DNA of 64,000 bases from Nodosilinea sp040396995 (GCA_040396995.1 JBBAWV010000005.1:1-64000), one strand, 5' to 3'; counted from the stretch's first letter, positions 26,109 through 35,417 are shown. Made by a program: numbers and translations. The notes: generated by a model not told the origin, from the letters alone.

Positions 26109-26245
26109 GTAGAGGTACGTCCACTCATAATGGGGGGCAACCAGCGCCAAGGGTCGCTGACCAACTTTGGCCCACACCTTGCGAATCATCGGTTTCAAGC
26201 CCAGGCGGTGCTCATCAAACGACCACACCCCGGCAGGTGGGTCTA
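26109..26245 (-). pseudogene. Fragment of an IS630-type transposase
   Basis: The minus strand encodes VWSFDEHRLGLKPMIRKVW and then VGQRPLALVAPHYEWTYLYG without interruption. This is the conserved middle of IS630/Tc1-mariner-like DDE transposases: the catalytic Asp-Glu in DEHRLGLKP, then the GQRP...YEW block. A stop upstream and loss of similarity after YLYG show that both ends are gone. It lies between the epimerase gene and the adhE promoter region. Confidence 0.8.
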
Positions 26246-26537
26246 AACGTTAAGAAAAGGTGGCCGAAACCAGCGGTTCCAAGGTAGTCGATTCTAGGAT
26301 GCAAGGGAGGTGGGCTGGAAGGTTAGTCTACCGCCTTGGTTCGATGCACCTTTGACGGATGTCCCCCCTAGCGGCCTTGGCCACCGCCGCGATGGTGCAT
26401 TGACGGATTGCATACCCTGGGGGCTTCGTGGCTTGGTGTCCGATAGCGCTTGTCCGATAGCTGGTATCCAATAGTTTAATTATTTCGATGATTTGACGAT
26501 TTGACGTTCTCTCCGTTGCTCTCTCCAGGATTTTGCT
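26246..26537. other. Intergenic region upstream of adhE
   Basis: Non-coding. From about 26440 the sequence becomes AT-richer and has short imperfect repeats (CCGATAGC, ATTTGACGATTTGACG), consistent with the adhE promoter and leader. No named operator is evident. Confidence 0.45.
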
Positions 26538-29177
26538 ATGTCGATTACTAACCTTGAAGAACTAGAAGCGTTGATTGCCCGTGTGAAGGCGGCGCAGCAC
26601 CAATACGCCGAATTTACCCAAGCCCAAGTCGATCACATTTTTAAGCAAGCGGCCCTAGCGGCGAATATGGCCCGCATTCCCCTGGCCAAGGCGGCGGTAG
26701 CGGAAACGGCCATGGGCGTGGTGGAGGACAAGGTGATTAAAAATCACTTCGCCTCAGAATCTATCTACAACAAGTACAAGGACGAAAAAACCTGCGGCGT
26801 GCTGGAGGAGGACAAGTCCTTCGGAATGCAGAAGATTGCTGAACCCGTGGGCCTGCTGGCGGGAATTGTGCCGACGACGAACCCGACTTCAACGGCCATC
26901 TTTAAGGCTCTGCTGGCGCTGAAAACCCGCAACGGCATTATCTTCTCTCCCCACCCCAGGGCCAAGGGTTGTACCATTGCCGCCGCCAAGGTGGTGCTCG
27001 ATGCGGCGGTGGCAGCGGGGGCTCCAGCAGACATCATCGGCTGGATTGACGAACCCACGGTGCCCCTGTCCCAAGCCCTGATGCAGCACCGGGACATCAG
27101 CCTGATTTTGGCCACGGGTGGCCCCGGCATGGTGCGGGCGGCCTATTCGTCGGGCAATCCCTCCCTCGGTGTGGGGGCGGGCAATACGCCAGCGGTGATC
27201 GACGCGACGGCTCACCTGAAAATGGCGGTGTCCTCCATTCTGCTCAGCAAAACCTTCGACAACGGCATGATCTGCGCCAGCGAGCAGTCCGTCGTGGTGG
27301 AGGATGCGGTCTACGACACCGTACGCCAGGAATTTGCCGACCGAGGCGCGTACCTGCTCAACCCCGAAGAACTAGACCAGGTGCGGCAGATTATCCTCAA
27401 GGATGGCCACCTGAACGGTGCGATTGTGGGCCAGCCCGTCCAAAAGCTGGCGGAACTGGCGGGCATCACCATTCCCTCCACGGCACGGGTAATCATCGGT
27501 GAAGTGGAGACCATCGGCAGCGAAGAACCCTTCGCCTTTGAAAAACTGTCCCCGATCCTGGCCATGTATCGGGCCAAAGACTTTGCGGCAGCGGTGGACA
27601 AGGCCCAAGCCCTGATTAGCTTTGGCGGACGGGGCCACACGGCTGTCCTCTACACCGCCCCCGATAATCAAGCCCACATTCGCCAGTTTGAACACAAGGT
27701 GGAAACCGCCCGCGTGCTGATCAACACCCCCGCTTCCCAGGGGGCGATTGGCGACCTGTTCAACTTCCGGCTTGACCCCTCGCTCACCCTGGGCTGTGGC
27801 ACCTGGGGCGGCAACTCCGTCAGCGAAAACGTGGGGGTGCAGCATGTCCTCAACATCAAGACCATCAGCGAACGGCGGGAAAATATGCTGTGGTTCCGGG
27901 TGCCGCCCAAGGTCTATTTCAAGTACGGCTGTCTGCCCGTGGCCCTGCGGGAACTGGCGGGTAAACAGCGGGCCTTCATCGTCACCGACAAACCCCTCTA
28001 CGACCTGGGCATGACCAAGGGCTTAGAGGAAGTGCTCGAAGAGGTCGGCCTCAAGTACGACATTTTCTACAACGTCGAACCGGATCCCTCCCTGGCCACG
28101 GTGCAGCGGGGCTTGGCGGTGATGAACACCTTTAACCCCGACGTGATCATTGCCTTTGGCGGCGGTTCGCCCATGGATGCGGCCAAGGTGATGTGGATGA
28201 TGTACGAACACCCCGAAATTGAGTTTGAGGGACTGGCCACCCGGTTTATGGACATCCGCAAGCGGGTCTACGATCTGCCGGAACTGGGGCAAAAGGCCAT
28301 GATGATCGCCATTCCCACCACGTCGGGCACGGGGTCGGAAGTGACGCCCTTCGCCGTGGTGACGGACGAACGCACCGGGATTAAGTACCCCCTGGCGGAC
28401 TATGCCCTCACCCCCAACATGGCCATTGTGGATCCAGAACTGGTGCTGAATTTGCCTAAGGGTCTAACGGCCTACGGCGGCATCGATGCCCTCACCCATG
28501 CGTTGGAATCCTACGTGTCGGTCTATGCTTCGGAATACACCAATGGCTTGGCCCTAGAGGCAATTCGGCTGTTGATGAAGTACCTGCCCAGCGCCTACGA
28601 AAACGGAGCCAACGATCCCAAGGCCCGCGAAAAAGTCCACTACGCCGCCACCATGGCCGGAATGGCCTTTGCCAACGCCTTCCTAGGCATTTGTCACTCC
28701 ATGGCCCACCAGCTTGGGGCCACCTTCCACGTCCCCCACGGGCTGGCCAACGCGCTGATGATCTCCCACGTCATCCGCTACAACGCCACCGATGTGCCCT
28801 TTAAGCAGGCCATCTTCCCGCAGTACAAATACCCCAATGCCAAGTGGCGCTATGCCCGTATTGCTGACCACCTACACCTGGGGGGCGAAACGGAGGACGA
28901 AAAAGTGGAACTCCTGATCGCGGCCATCGAAGACCTAAAGCGCAAGGTCAACATCCCCGCCTCCATCCGCGAGGTGATCAACGAGGACGAGGCCACCTTC
29001 TTCGCCCACCTGGAGGGCATCGCCGACCAAGCCTTCGACGACCAATGCACCCCCGCCAACCCCCGCTATCCGCTAATTACAGACCTCAAGGATCTCTATA
29101 CGGCGGCCTATCGGGGCGTCCAAGTCGAAGCCACCCTGCCCCAATCCATCGCCCAGACCGTAGAGGCCGCCCTCTAG
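26538..29177 (+). CDS. adhE: Bifunctional acetaldehyde-CoA/alcohol dehydrogenase
   Basis: Fermentative enzyme that reduces acetyl-CoA to acetaldehyde and then ethanol with NADH, assembling into spirosomes. 879 residues, the normal AdhE length. The N-terminal ALDH domain (about 1-440) has GIVPTTNPTSTAIFK and catalytic Cys246 in NGMICASEQS. The C-terminal iron-type ADH domain (about 450-870) has GGGSPMDAAKVMW, PTTSGTGSEVT and the metal His residues in ALTHALESYVS and CHSMAHQLG. In cyanobacteria it supports dark anaerobic fermentation. Monocistronic, with ATG at 26538 preceded by TCTCTCCAGGA. Confidence 0.96.
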   Translation: MSITNLEELEALIARVKAAQHQYAEFTQAQVDHIFKQAALAANMARIPLAKAAVAETAMGVVEDKVIKNHFASESIYNKYKDEKTCGVLEEDKSFGMQKIAEPVGLLAGIVPTTNPTSTAIFKALLALKTRNGIIFSPHPRAKGCTIAAAKVVLDAAVAAGAPADIIGWIDEPTVPLSQALMQHRDISLILATGGPGMVRAAYSSGNPSLGVGAGNTPAVIDATAHLKMAVSSILLSKTFDNGMICASEQSVVVEDAVYDTVRQEFADRGAYLLNPEELDQVRQIILKDGHLNGAIVGQPVQKLAELAGITIPSTARVIIGEVETIGSEEPFAFEKLSPILAMYRAKDFAAAVDKAQALISFGGRGHTAVLYTAPDNQAHIRQFEHKVETARVLINTPASQGAIGDLFNFRLDPSLTLGCGTWGGNSVSENVGVQHVLNIKTISERRENMLWFRVPPKVYFKYGCLPVALRELAGKQRAFIVTDKPLYDLGMTKGLEEVLEEVGLKYDIFYNVEPDPSLATVQRGLAVMNTFNPDVIIAFGGGSPMDAAKVMWMMYEHPEIEFEGLATRFMDIRKRVYDLPELGQKAMMIAIPTTSGTGSEVTPFAVVTDERTGIKYPLADYALTPNMAIVDPELVLNLPKGLTAYGGIDALTHALESYVSVYASEYTNGLALEAIRLLMKYLPSAYENGANDPKAREKVHYAATMAGMAFANAFLGICHSMAHQLGATFHVPHGLANALMISHVIRYNATDVPFKQAIFPQYKYPNAKWRYARIADHLHLGGETEDEKVELLIAAIEDLKRKVNIPASIREVINEDEATFFAHLEGIADQAFDDQCTPANPRYPLITDLKDLYTAAYRGVQVEATLPQSIAQTVEAAL

Positions 29178-29212
29178 GCCCAGGAAACGCCCATCCGGTA
29201 GGCTTTCCCGTG

Positions 29213-29287
29213 GAACGTTTTGAGACAGTGAGTAACCTGCTTTACAGAGGCTGTAGCCGCTTAAACGGCCCCATCCTTGATAGAGCA
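29213..29287 (+). repeat. Dispersed repeat, diverged copy C
   Basis: Shares the order TTGAGACAGT, CTTTACAG, GGCTGTAGCC, TTAAACGG-like and CTTGATAG-like blocks with copies A (14244-14335) and B (32102-32193), but with many substitutions. It lies between adhE and cysS, which are convergent. Confidence 0.6.
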
Positions 29288-29315
29288 AATATACTACAGA
29301 AGGCTGACCCATGGA

Positions 29316-30767
29316 TTAGCGATGCCATTCCGTAACGCCGCCCGGTTTGTCGATGAGGGTGATGCCCTGGGCTTGCAGCAGGTCGCGGAGGCGGTCTCCC
29401 TCGGCAAAGTTCCTGGCGGCGCGAGCTTCTTTCCGCTGGGTCAGCAGGGTTTCGATCTCGTCGTCAGACAAGCCACCTGCCGAGGTTTCGGTAATTTCGG
29501 GAGTGGCTTCTAATCCGAGGACTTGGGCAAGGTTGACCAGGGTTTGCCAGTGCTGGCGCAGGGTGGCGGAATCCGTATCGGCTTGGCCCGTGTGGGTGAT
29601 TAGATTGCCCGCCCGCCGCAATTCTTTGGCGAGATCAAACAGCACCGCCAGTCCTCCAGCGGTGTTGAGATCGTCATCCATAGCCGATTGGAATGCTCTG
29701 ACTGGTGCGGATTCCTGGTCAATGGAAAACTCCTGACTATCCTCCCAGCCCAGCTTTTCCCCACACTGATAGCCGAACCGCAGCCCCTCTTGCAGGGTGT
29801 GCCAGCTATTTTGGGCAGCGGCGATGGATTCGTCGGTGAAGTCTACGGGTTTGCGGTAGTTGCCCTGCAAGAGAAACAGCCGTAGGGCCATGGGGTCAGG
29901 CGCGTTTTCCGAATCCAGCAAGGCCCGAATGGTGGTGAAGTTACCCAGGGATTTGGACATTTTCTCGCCACCCACGTTCACCATGCCGTTGTGCATCCAC
30001 ACTTGGGCCAGGGGATGCCCCGTCGCCGCTTCGGACTGGGCAATCTCGTTTTCGTGGTGGGGAAAAATCAGGTCGCTGCCGCCCATGTGGATGTCGATGC
30101 GGTCGCCAAAGCGGTCGCGGATCATGGCCGAGCACTCGATATGCCAGCCCGGACGCCCTGGCCCCCAAGGGGACTCCCAAAAGGGTTCGCCTTCCTTGGC
30201 CCCTTTCCACAGGGCAAAATCGAAGGGGTCTTGCTTGATGGCCTCCTCGGCACTCACCCGACCGCTGGCCCCCGCCTGCATGTCCTCCAGCTTGCGCCCA
30301 GAGAGTTTGCCGTAGCCCTCAAACTTCCGCACGGCATAGTACACATCCCCATGGGCGGGGTAGGCGTAGCCCTTTTGCTCTAGCTCGCTAATCAACCGCT
30401 GGATGCCGTCGAGGGTGCGGGTGGCGTAGGTATAGTCGTCGGCTTCGAGGACGTTCAGTCGCGCCATATCCTCAAAATAGGCCGCTGTGTAGCGCTCGGC
30501 CACGGTTTTCATATCCGAGCCTTCCTCCTTGGCCCGATTGAGGATTTTGTCGTCAATATCGGTAAAATTTTGGACGTAGTGAACGTCGTAGCCCCGCCAT
30601 TGCAGGTAACGGCGCAGGGTATCCCACACCACATAGCAGCGGGCATGGCCGAGGTGGGAATAGTCGTAAACCGTGACGCCGCAGCAGTACATCGTCACCC
30701 GACCGGGCTCTAGGGGTTGCAGGGGTTCCTTGCGGCGGGTCAGGGTGTTGTACAGAACAGGGCTCAT
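29316..30767 (-). CDS. cysS: Cysteinyl-tRNA synthetase
   Basis: Class Ia synthetase that charges tRNA-Cys. 483 residues. CCG at 28-30 begins the zinc and cysteine site, SHLGHARCYV is the HIGH-type motif, the second zinc Cys is in GWHIECSAM, HHENE follows, and GEKMSKSLGN near residue 269 is the KMSKS loop. The anticodon-binding DALR-like C-terminus ends with RLRDLLQAQGITLIDKPGG. Start at ATG 30767. Transcribed leftward, convergent with adhE. Confidence 0.96.
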   Translation of the reverse strand: MSPVLYNTLTRRKEPLQPLEPGRVTMYCCGVTVYDYSHLGHARCYVVWDTLRRYLQWRGYDVHYVQNFTDIDDKILNRAKEEGSDMKTVAERYTAAYFEDMARLNVLEADDYTYATRTLDGIQRLISELEQKGYAYPAHGDVYYAVRKFEGYGKLSGRKLEDMQAGASGRVSAEEAIKQDPFDFALWKGAKEGEPFWESPWGPGRPGWHIECSAMIRDRFGDRIDIHMGGSDLIFPHHENEIAQSEAATGHPLAQVWMHNGMVNVGGEKMSKSLGNFTTIRALLDSENAPDPMALRLFLLQGNYRKPVDFTDESIAAAQNSWHTLQEGLRFGYQCGEKLGWEDSQEFSIDQESAPVRAFQSAMDDDLNTAGGLAVLFDLAKELRRAGNLITHTGQADTDSATLRQHWQTLVNLAQVLGLEATPEITETSAGGLSDDEIETLLTQRKEARAARNFAEGDRLRDLLQAQGITLIDKPGGVTEWHR

Positions 30768-30816
30768 GATGTGGGGTTAGCGACTGGGGAGAGGGACTTT
30801 AAAGACGGTTTCCGGC

Positions 30817-30852
30817 TCCCCTCTCCTCCCTGGGAGAGGGGCTGGGGGTGAG
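30817..30852. repeat. CCCCTCTC/GAGAGGGG palindromic repeat
   Basis: Inverted repeat followed by GCTGGGGGTGAG in the upstream region of cysS. Closely related elements lie at 40282-40299 and 40317-40350 (the latter also followed by CAGGGGTGAGG). It belongs to a spacer-repeat family common in cyanobacterial genomes. Confidence 0.65.
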
Positions 30853-31041
30853 CGCAAAACGAAGCATGAAAGCCGTTCGTTAACAGCATTGAAGGTATTG
30901 ACCCAACCCAGATCGATTCAACACCGAAAGGGGGCTAGACGCAACGCGACGTGGCGTGCGAATTGAACAAAAATGCGATAGATCGGGTCGGCATGCGATG
31001 CATGTCAGGCGGAGCTAGGTTTTTCTGCCTCAATGGGTCGA

Positions 31042-31887
31042 TTATTCGTTGGCTGCATCCTGGGGCCGAGGGCGGAACAGGTGGGTGTGGTCGGGGTTGT
31101 AGAGACGCGAACGAACTTGGCCACCGCGCAGGGCAGGGCTAATCAGATACATCGTAGTGCGGATCAGATCGTGCTCCTGGGTGGCAGCGGCCATCTCCGA
31201 TAGGGGCACCAGCCAAATTTGTTCATCGGGCCAGCCCAGCCGAAAGCAAATCGCTACCGGGGTATCGGCCTCATAGTGCTGCATCAGTTGGGCCTGGGCC
31301 GCTTCCACATGGCGGGCACTGAGATATAGGCACAGGCTAGTTTTGTGGGCAGCCATACTGGCGAGGTCTTCGCTGGCGGGCACCTCGGTGCGGCCACTGA
31401 TACGAGTCAAAATAATCGACTGCACTAGCCCCGGAATGGTAAGTTCGGCGTTCAGCTTGGCGGCAGCGGCCTGGTAGGCACTGATCCCCGGCACCACCTC
31501 GAAGGGAATCTCCGCCTCGGTGAGCGCCTGGATTTGCTCGTGAATGGCACTATAGAGGCTGGGATCACCGGACTGAATCCGCACCACAGACTGCCCCGCC
31601 CGCACCCGATCAATCATCAGCGGCAGGATACGCTCTAGGGTGAGATTGGCAGTGCCTAGGCGTTCGGCATCGGGTCTGGCCCAGTCCAAAATTTGGGTTG
31701 GAACGAGGGAGTTGGCGTAGAGAATCACATCGGCCTGACTGATAATGCGCTGGGCCTTGATGGTCAAGAGTTCGGGATCGCCAGGGCCAGCCCCCACCAA
31801 ATAGACTGCTGGCACCAGGGCTTGCCCCGGCACCGACAACGGCGAAGACTGGATTTTAACGGGAAGCGACAGGCTAGGCATCAGCAA
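31042..31887 (-). CDS. cobM: Precorrin-4 C11-methyltransferase (CobM)
   Basis: SAM-dependent corrin-ring methyltransferase in cobalamin or pseudocobalamin synthesis. 281 residues; the first 25 are a non-conserved extension. VYLVGAGPGDPELLTIKAQ is the family start block, followed by RIQSGDPSLYSA, VVPGISAYQAAAAKLNAELT (second SAM block) and TLCLYLSARH-like SLCLYLSARH. It matters here because NrdJ (43532-47830) requires adenosylcobalamin. I looked for a cobalamin riboswitch upstream and did not find a convincing one. Confidence 0.92.
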   Translation of the reverse strand: MLMPSLSLPVKIQSSPLSVPGQALVPAVYLVGAGPGDPELLTIKAQRIISQADVILYANSLVPTQILDWARPDAERLGTANLTLERILPLMIDRVRAGQSVVRIQSGDPSLYSAIHEQIQALTEAEIPFEVVPGISAYQAAAAKLNAELTIPGLVQSIILTRISGRTEVPASEDLASMAAHKTSLCLYLSARHVEAAQAQLMQHYEADTPVAICFRLGWPDEQIWLVPLSEMAAATQEHDLIRTTMYLISPALRGGQVRSRLYNPDHTHLFRPRPQDAANE

Positions 31888-31919
31888 GGGGCCAAGGTTT
31901 ACACAGTGTTTGGATCATA

Positions 31920-32046
31920 TCGGGTTTACTTCAAGGCTTGGTAAATTCCAGAAAAACTCCCGGAATCCGCCGCCCACCCGCGAAGAGTGCAATGGTAGAT
32001 GCACCCTGATTCTGACCTCCTGGCCCCAGTGGCTAGGAGGTTTTTT
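31920..32046 (+). ncRNA. Candidate small RNA ending in an intrinsic terminator
   Basis: The plus strand between cobM (divergent) and repeat B has no gene but ends in a strong terminator (32015-32046). Upstream are a small stem GTGC/GCAC around AATGGTAGAT (31987-32004), which mimics a tRNA D-arm but has no anticodon or T arm, and C-rich single-stranded stretches. The 5' end is a guess. I cannot place it in a known RNA family. Confidence 0.4.
32015..32046 (+). terminator. Strong Rho-independent terminator without an upstream gene
   Basis: 11-bp stem (one G-T pair) from ACCTCCTGGCC (32015-32025) and GGCTAGGAGGT (32031-32041) with a five-base CCAGT loop, followed directly by a six-T tract. It acts on plus-strand transcripts. 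No plus-strand coding gene precedes it within the window's nearest 2.8 kb. Confidence 0.85.
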
Positions 32047-32101
32047 ATGTCATTCGCCCAGGGTTATATCCCTCGAGACAGCATCAGCAGTGCATTTAAT
32101 A

Positions 32102-32193
32102 GTTGCTTTCGATAAGCATGAGACGCCTTAAACGGCTACATCCCCTGTAAATCAGGCCCACGACTGTCTCAACGTTAGTCGAAATGACTATAA
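32102..32193 (-). repeat. Dispersed 92-bp repeat, copy B
   Basis: Inverted relative to copy A (14244-14335) and nearly identical over all 92 bases. Flanking sequences differ at both ends, so the match has sharp borders, as expected of a mobile unit. Confidence 0.8.
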
Positions 32194-32204
32194 GTGCAGG
32201 CTAG

Positions 32205-32399
32205 AGGAAAAGACGAGGTCACCTGACTCGGTTCGGTCAACTTCTTCTGGATACAGCGATTGTCGCCATGGATGAACCGCCAAATCGCCCCAATGTCATT
32301 CTCGATGCCAGTCAAGAAACCCGCCGCCTCAGCGTGTTGTTCAAGCTCTCGATGTCACTCCGTGAACGGCTGTCTTTGCCGACCGCCCCATGGCGTTGA
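32205..32399 (+). pseudogene. Possible decayed coding remnant upstream of folB
   Basis: 64-codon open stretch ending in TGA, with one internal ATG at 32268. It encodes TAIVAMDEPPNRPNVILDAS followed by an Arg/Leu-rich helix. The composition looks coding-like, but there is no ribosome-binding site and the family is unknown. It directly follows repeat B. Confidence 0.3.
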
Positions 32400-32533
32400 A
32401 CTGGAATCACCGTGACCTAGGTCTCCTTCGGTTTCGTCTGTCATGACTATCGCTTCTTGATTCTGGTTCGATAGTTGGATGCGATCCAGGCTCTATCCGC
32501 TATTCTGTCGTCAGACCTCATCCTCAAACACCT

Positions 32534-32917
32534 ATGGATACCTCAGCCCTGGATGCCATCCATCTCACAGGCATTCGTGCCTATGGCTATACCGGAGCTT
32601 TGCCGGAAGAAAACGTACTAGGCCAGTGGTTTGAGGCCGAAATTACCCTCTACCTCGACCTATCCCTGGCTTGCCAGAGCGATCATTTGCCCGACACCCA
32701 CAACTATTGCACCGTGGTGGAGCAAACCCAGCGAATCCTTCGCGAACGGCGGTTTGCCCTGATTGAACGACTGGCCGGAGAAATTGCCCAGGCCGCCCTG
32801 GCAACGGATGATCGCCTACAGCGGGTGCGGGTAAAGGTGACCAAACCCACCCCCCCGATCCCCGACTTTAGCGGCCAGGTGGCGGTGGAAATTACCCGCG
32901 ATAGAATGCAAGGGTAA
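32534..32917 (+). CDS. folB: Dihydroneopterin aldolase
   Basis: Folate-pathway enzyme that cleaves dihydroneopterin to hydroxymethyl-dihydropterin and glycolaldehyde. 127 residues, normal length. IHLTGIRAYGYTGALPEEN is the conserved opening with the active-site Tyr/Glu region; TVVEQTQRI and FALIERLAGEIAQ (Glu) lie in the middle, and RVRVKVTKPTPPIP carries the catalytic Lys. It lies 17 bp upstream of lipA on the same strand, so the two form an operon. Confidence 0.92.
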   Translation: MDTSALDAIHLTGIRAYGYTGALPEENVLGQWFEAEITLYLDLSLACQSDHLPDTHNYCTVVEQTQRILRERRFALIERLAGEIAQAALATDDRLQRVRVKVTKPTPPIPDFSGQVAVEITRDRMQG

Positions 32918-32934
32918 TTTGGACAATCCATCCC

Positions 32935-33831
32935 ATGGCCGCTCCCCATCCCCTGCGTGACGACATTGCCCGAATGCCCGATTGGTTGCGCCGTCCCATC
33001 GGCAAGGCCAGCCAGATTTCCACCGTGCAACGGATCATCAAAGAGCGCCAAATTCACACCATCTGCGAAGAGGGCCGCTGCCCCAATCGGGGAGAATGCT
33101 ACGCCAACCACACCGCCACCTTTTTGTTGATGGGGTCGGTGTGTACGCGGGCCTGCGCCTTTTGCCAGGTGGATAAGGGCCACGCGCCGATGACCCTCGA
33201 TCCCCACGAACCGGAGAAGGTGGCGGAGTCGGTGCGGCTGCTGGGGCTGCGCTATGTGGTACTTACCTCCGTGGCGCGAGACGACCTAGCCGACCATGGG
33301 GCCAGTTGGTTTGTGCGGGTGATGGAGACCATTCGCCAGGTTAACCCCGGCACCGAAATCGAAGTGCTGACCCCCGACTTTTGGGGTGGCCTCGGTGGCG
33401 AAACAGCCCAAGCAGAACGGGTGCAGACCGTCGTTTCGGCCCAGCCCGCTTGCTATAACCACAACCTAGAAACCGTCAAACGGCTGCAAGGCCCCGTGCG
33501 GCGAGGGGCCAAATATGACCGTTCCCTGCGGGTGCTGTCCTTGGTCAAAGCCGCGAATCCTGACATTCCCACCAAGTCTGGCTTGATGGTGGGCCACGGC
33601 GAAACCGAAGCTGAACTGATCGAAGCCATGGCCGACCTGCGACAAGTGGGCTGCGACCGTCTCACCCTCGGCCAATACATGCGCCCCTCCCTCGACCACC
33701 GCCCCGTAGACCGCTACTGGGCACCGGAAGAATTCGACCGCCTCGGCACCATAGCCCGCGAAATGGGTTTCTCCCACGTCCGTTCTGGCCCCCTCGTCCG
33801 CAGTTCCTACCATGCCGGAGAGTCCCCCTAA
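32935..33831 (+). CDS. lipA: Lipoyl synthase
   Basis: Radical-SAM enzyme that inserts two sulfurs into protein-bound octanoyl groups. 298 residues. The auxiliary 4Fe-4S ligands are Cys44, Cys49 and Cys55 (CEEGRCPNRGEC), the radical-SAM ligands are Cys70, Cys74 and Cys77 (CTRACAFC), and the C-terminal RSSY Ser that ligates the auxiliary cluster is present in VRSSYHA. Complete and normal. It follows folB by 17 bp. Confidence 0.96.
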   Translation: MAAPHPLRDDIARMPDWLRRPIGKASQISTVQRIIKERQIHTICEEGRCPNRGECYANHTATFLLMGSVCTRACAFCQVDKGHAPMTLDPHEPEKVAESVRLLGLRYVVLTSVARDDLADHGASWFVRVMETIRQVNPGTEIEVLTPDFWGGLGGETAQAERVQTVVSAQPACYNHNLETVKRLQGPVRRGAKYDRSLRVLSLVKAANPDIPTKSGLMVGHGETEAELIEAMADLRQVGCDRLTLGQYMRPSLDHRPVDRYWAPEEFDRLGTIAREMGFSHVRSGPLVRSSYHAGESP

Positions 33832-34102
33832 TCCTGGGTTCGAGAGAATCGGGACGAAGGTTATACAGCAGTCCTAGGTGATTTGTGAGTGGATAGAGAG
33901 ACATCTATTCGGGCTAGGAAATGAGCCATGGCGCTATGGTCGTCCATCCTAGGGGCTATCGGCAATGGGCCAAGGGTTACACCGATTTCTGGAAGGCTTA
34001 TGTCACGGTCATTAGCTGGCGGAGCAAGGCCATCCCGCATTTCCTCCGTCCTGCACTAAAATGCACTACCCCACGCTACTAGGGGTAGAGTGCCCGTGTC
34101 TG

Positions 34103-35417
34103 CTATGGATTACCTTGAATCGTGGTTCGATCTAGGCCGATTTTCTCGCCCAATTCCAGTAGGTTTTGGGTAAATTCGTTGAGGTCGCCTGTGAATATGG
34201 CGGCATTTCCGGCTAGGGTAGCGGCGGCTGTTCCTGCGGCCAAGATCCTCTGGAGCCTTTTGCCGATACGCTTTGGCTCTTGCTTGTCTGGCTTACTGAG
34301 ATCGCTTTCTAGGTCGTCTAGCTCCATGAGTACGTCGTCTTTTTGCTCAGATGGAAAAGCCTGAGCAGAGGCCCGAAGTGTGGCGATAAGCTGACTGATG
34401 GCTTCGTTATTTTGGTTGATGTAAGCCGTCATTTGCCCTTGGTTAGTGCCAGCCACATTGCCCACTGGAGCATAAAAATTTTGGTCGCCCATAGGTCTTA
34501 ACGCTAATGTTTGAACTACTCCCATCATCTCTCGATATACCTTGAGTTGCCCTTCCGCTTCCCGTAACGAGAGTTGAACTGAATATAACTGCTTCTCGGT
34601 GGTTTCGATCCGACCTTTGAGGTTTTCTAGTTCGGCACCAGTCTCTTCGGTCTCCACCTTCAACAGGACTATCAAGGCTCCATCTTTCTCCTCAATGCCT
34701 TGAATGCCAATATTCTGTTGAGGATACCGTTGCCGTAATTCCTGAAAAGATGTAAAAAAGGCTTGCCAGTCGATCCCTTCAGTGAAGGTAATATCAATAG
34801 TCTCTAGGGCACTAGCAATAATTTGAAAGCGCTGGGTAAATTCGCCTGGGGCAAACGTGCTTTCAGGGTCTACGGGAAGACGACCAGAGAATTTATATAT
34901 TCTAGGATCATAGGTACGAAAAATATAGTCGCATCGAACGTGTTCAAGAATGGTCGATCTATTAATTTGCCAATCTTGGATACAAGCGCCTGTCAGTATT
35001 GCATACCGAAAATTAGTTCTTAAAGCTTGTGCAGCAACTAAGTCAGTATTACTGAGGTCAGCTCTGGTGAAGTTAGCACCACCAAGACTTGCAAAACTAA
35101 GATTTGCGTTGGTGAGATTAGCCCCAAGTAAGGTTTGCAAGACTTAAATCTACATTACTGAGATTAGCATCAATAAGACTAGCACCACTGAGACTAGCAG
35201 CCCCCATTTTAGATCCAATCAGTCTGGCATTACTGAGATCAGCAAAGTCAAATTTGGTAAGCCCCAAGTATGCAAGACTCAAATCTGCATGCCTCAGGTC
35301 GATATTTCTAAAATTTGCAGTAGAAAGATCAACCTGGATGGCTCGATTTTTCTCCCTCCAGGCATTCCAAACCTCACTGCCCCGCTTGAGTAAAGCCACC
35401 TGTTCTTCATTTGCCAT
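34103..35417 (-). pseudogene. Pentapeptide-repeat protein interrupted by a frameshift
   Basis: Two overlapping minus frames form one gene. The first (35417-35118) encodes an N-terminal helix and pentapeptide repeats up to DLSLANLTWG, then stops. The second (from TTG 35140) resumes with LLGANLTNANLS and continues to a C-terminal helical region of about 300 residues ending in GLDRTTIQGNP. Removing one base near 35126-35134 restores ANLLGANL, so a single-base insertion is the cause. The C-terminal part has a coiled-coil-like stretch (LENLKGRIETTEKQL) and a hydrophobic AAGTAAATLAGNAAIFTG segment. It is a recent pseudogene, a sequencing error or, less likely, recoding. Confidence 0.75.

Noticed and set aside
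31980..32046. A tRNA gene near 31985-32010
   Set aside because: Only a D-arm-like stem and loop are present; there is no anticodon arm, T-arm or acceptor stem.
31888..32100. A cobalamin riboswitch upstream of cobM
   Set aside because: A GCCACTG-like string occurs on the minus strand, but the other conserved blocks and their order are missing. The string is part of the plus-strand terminator stem.
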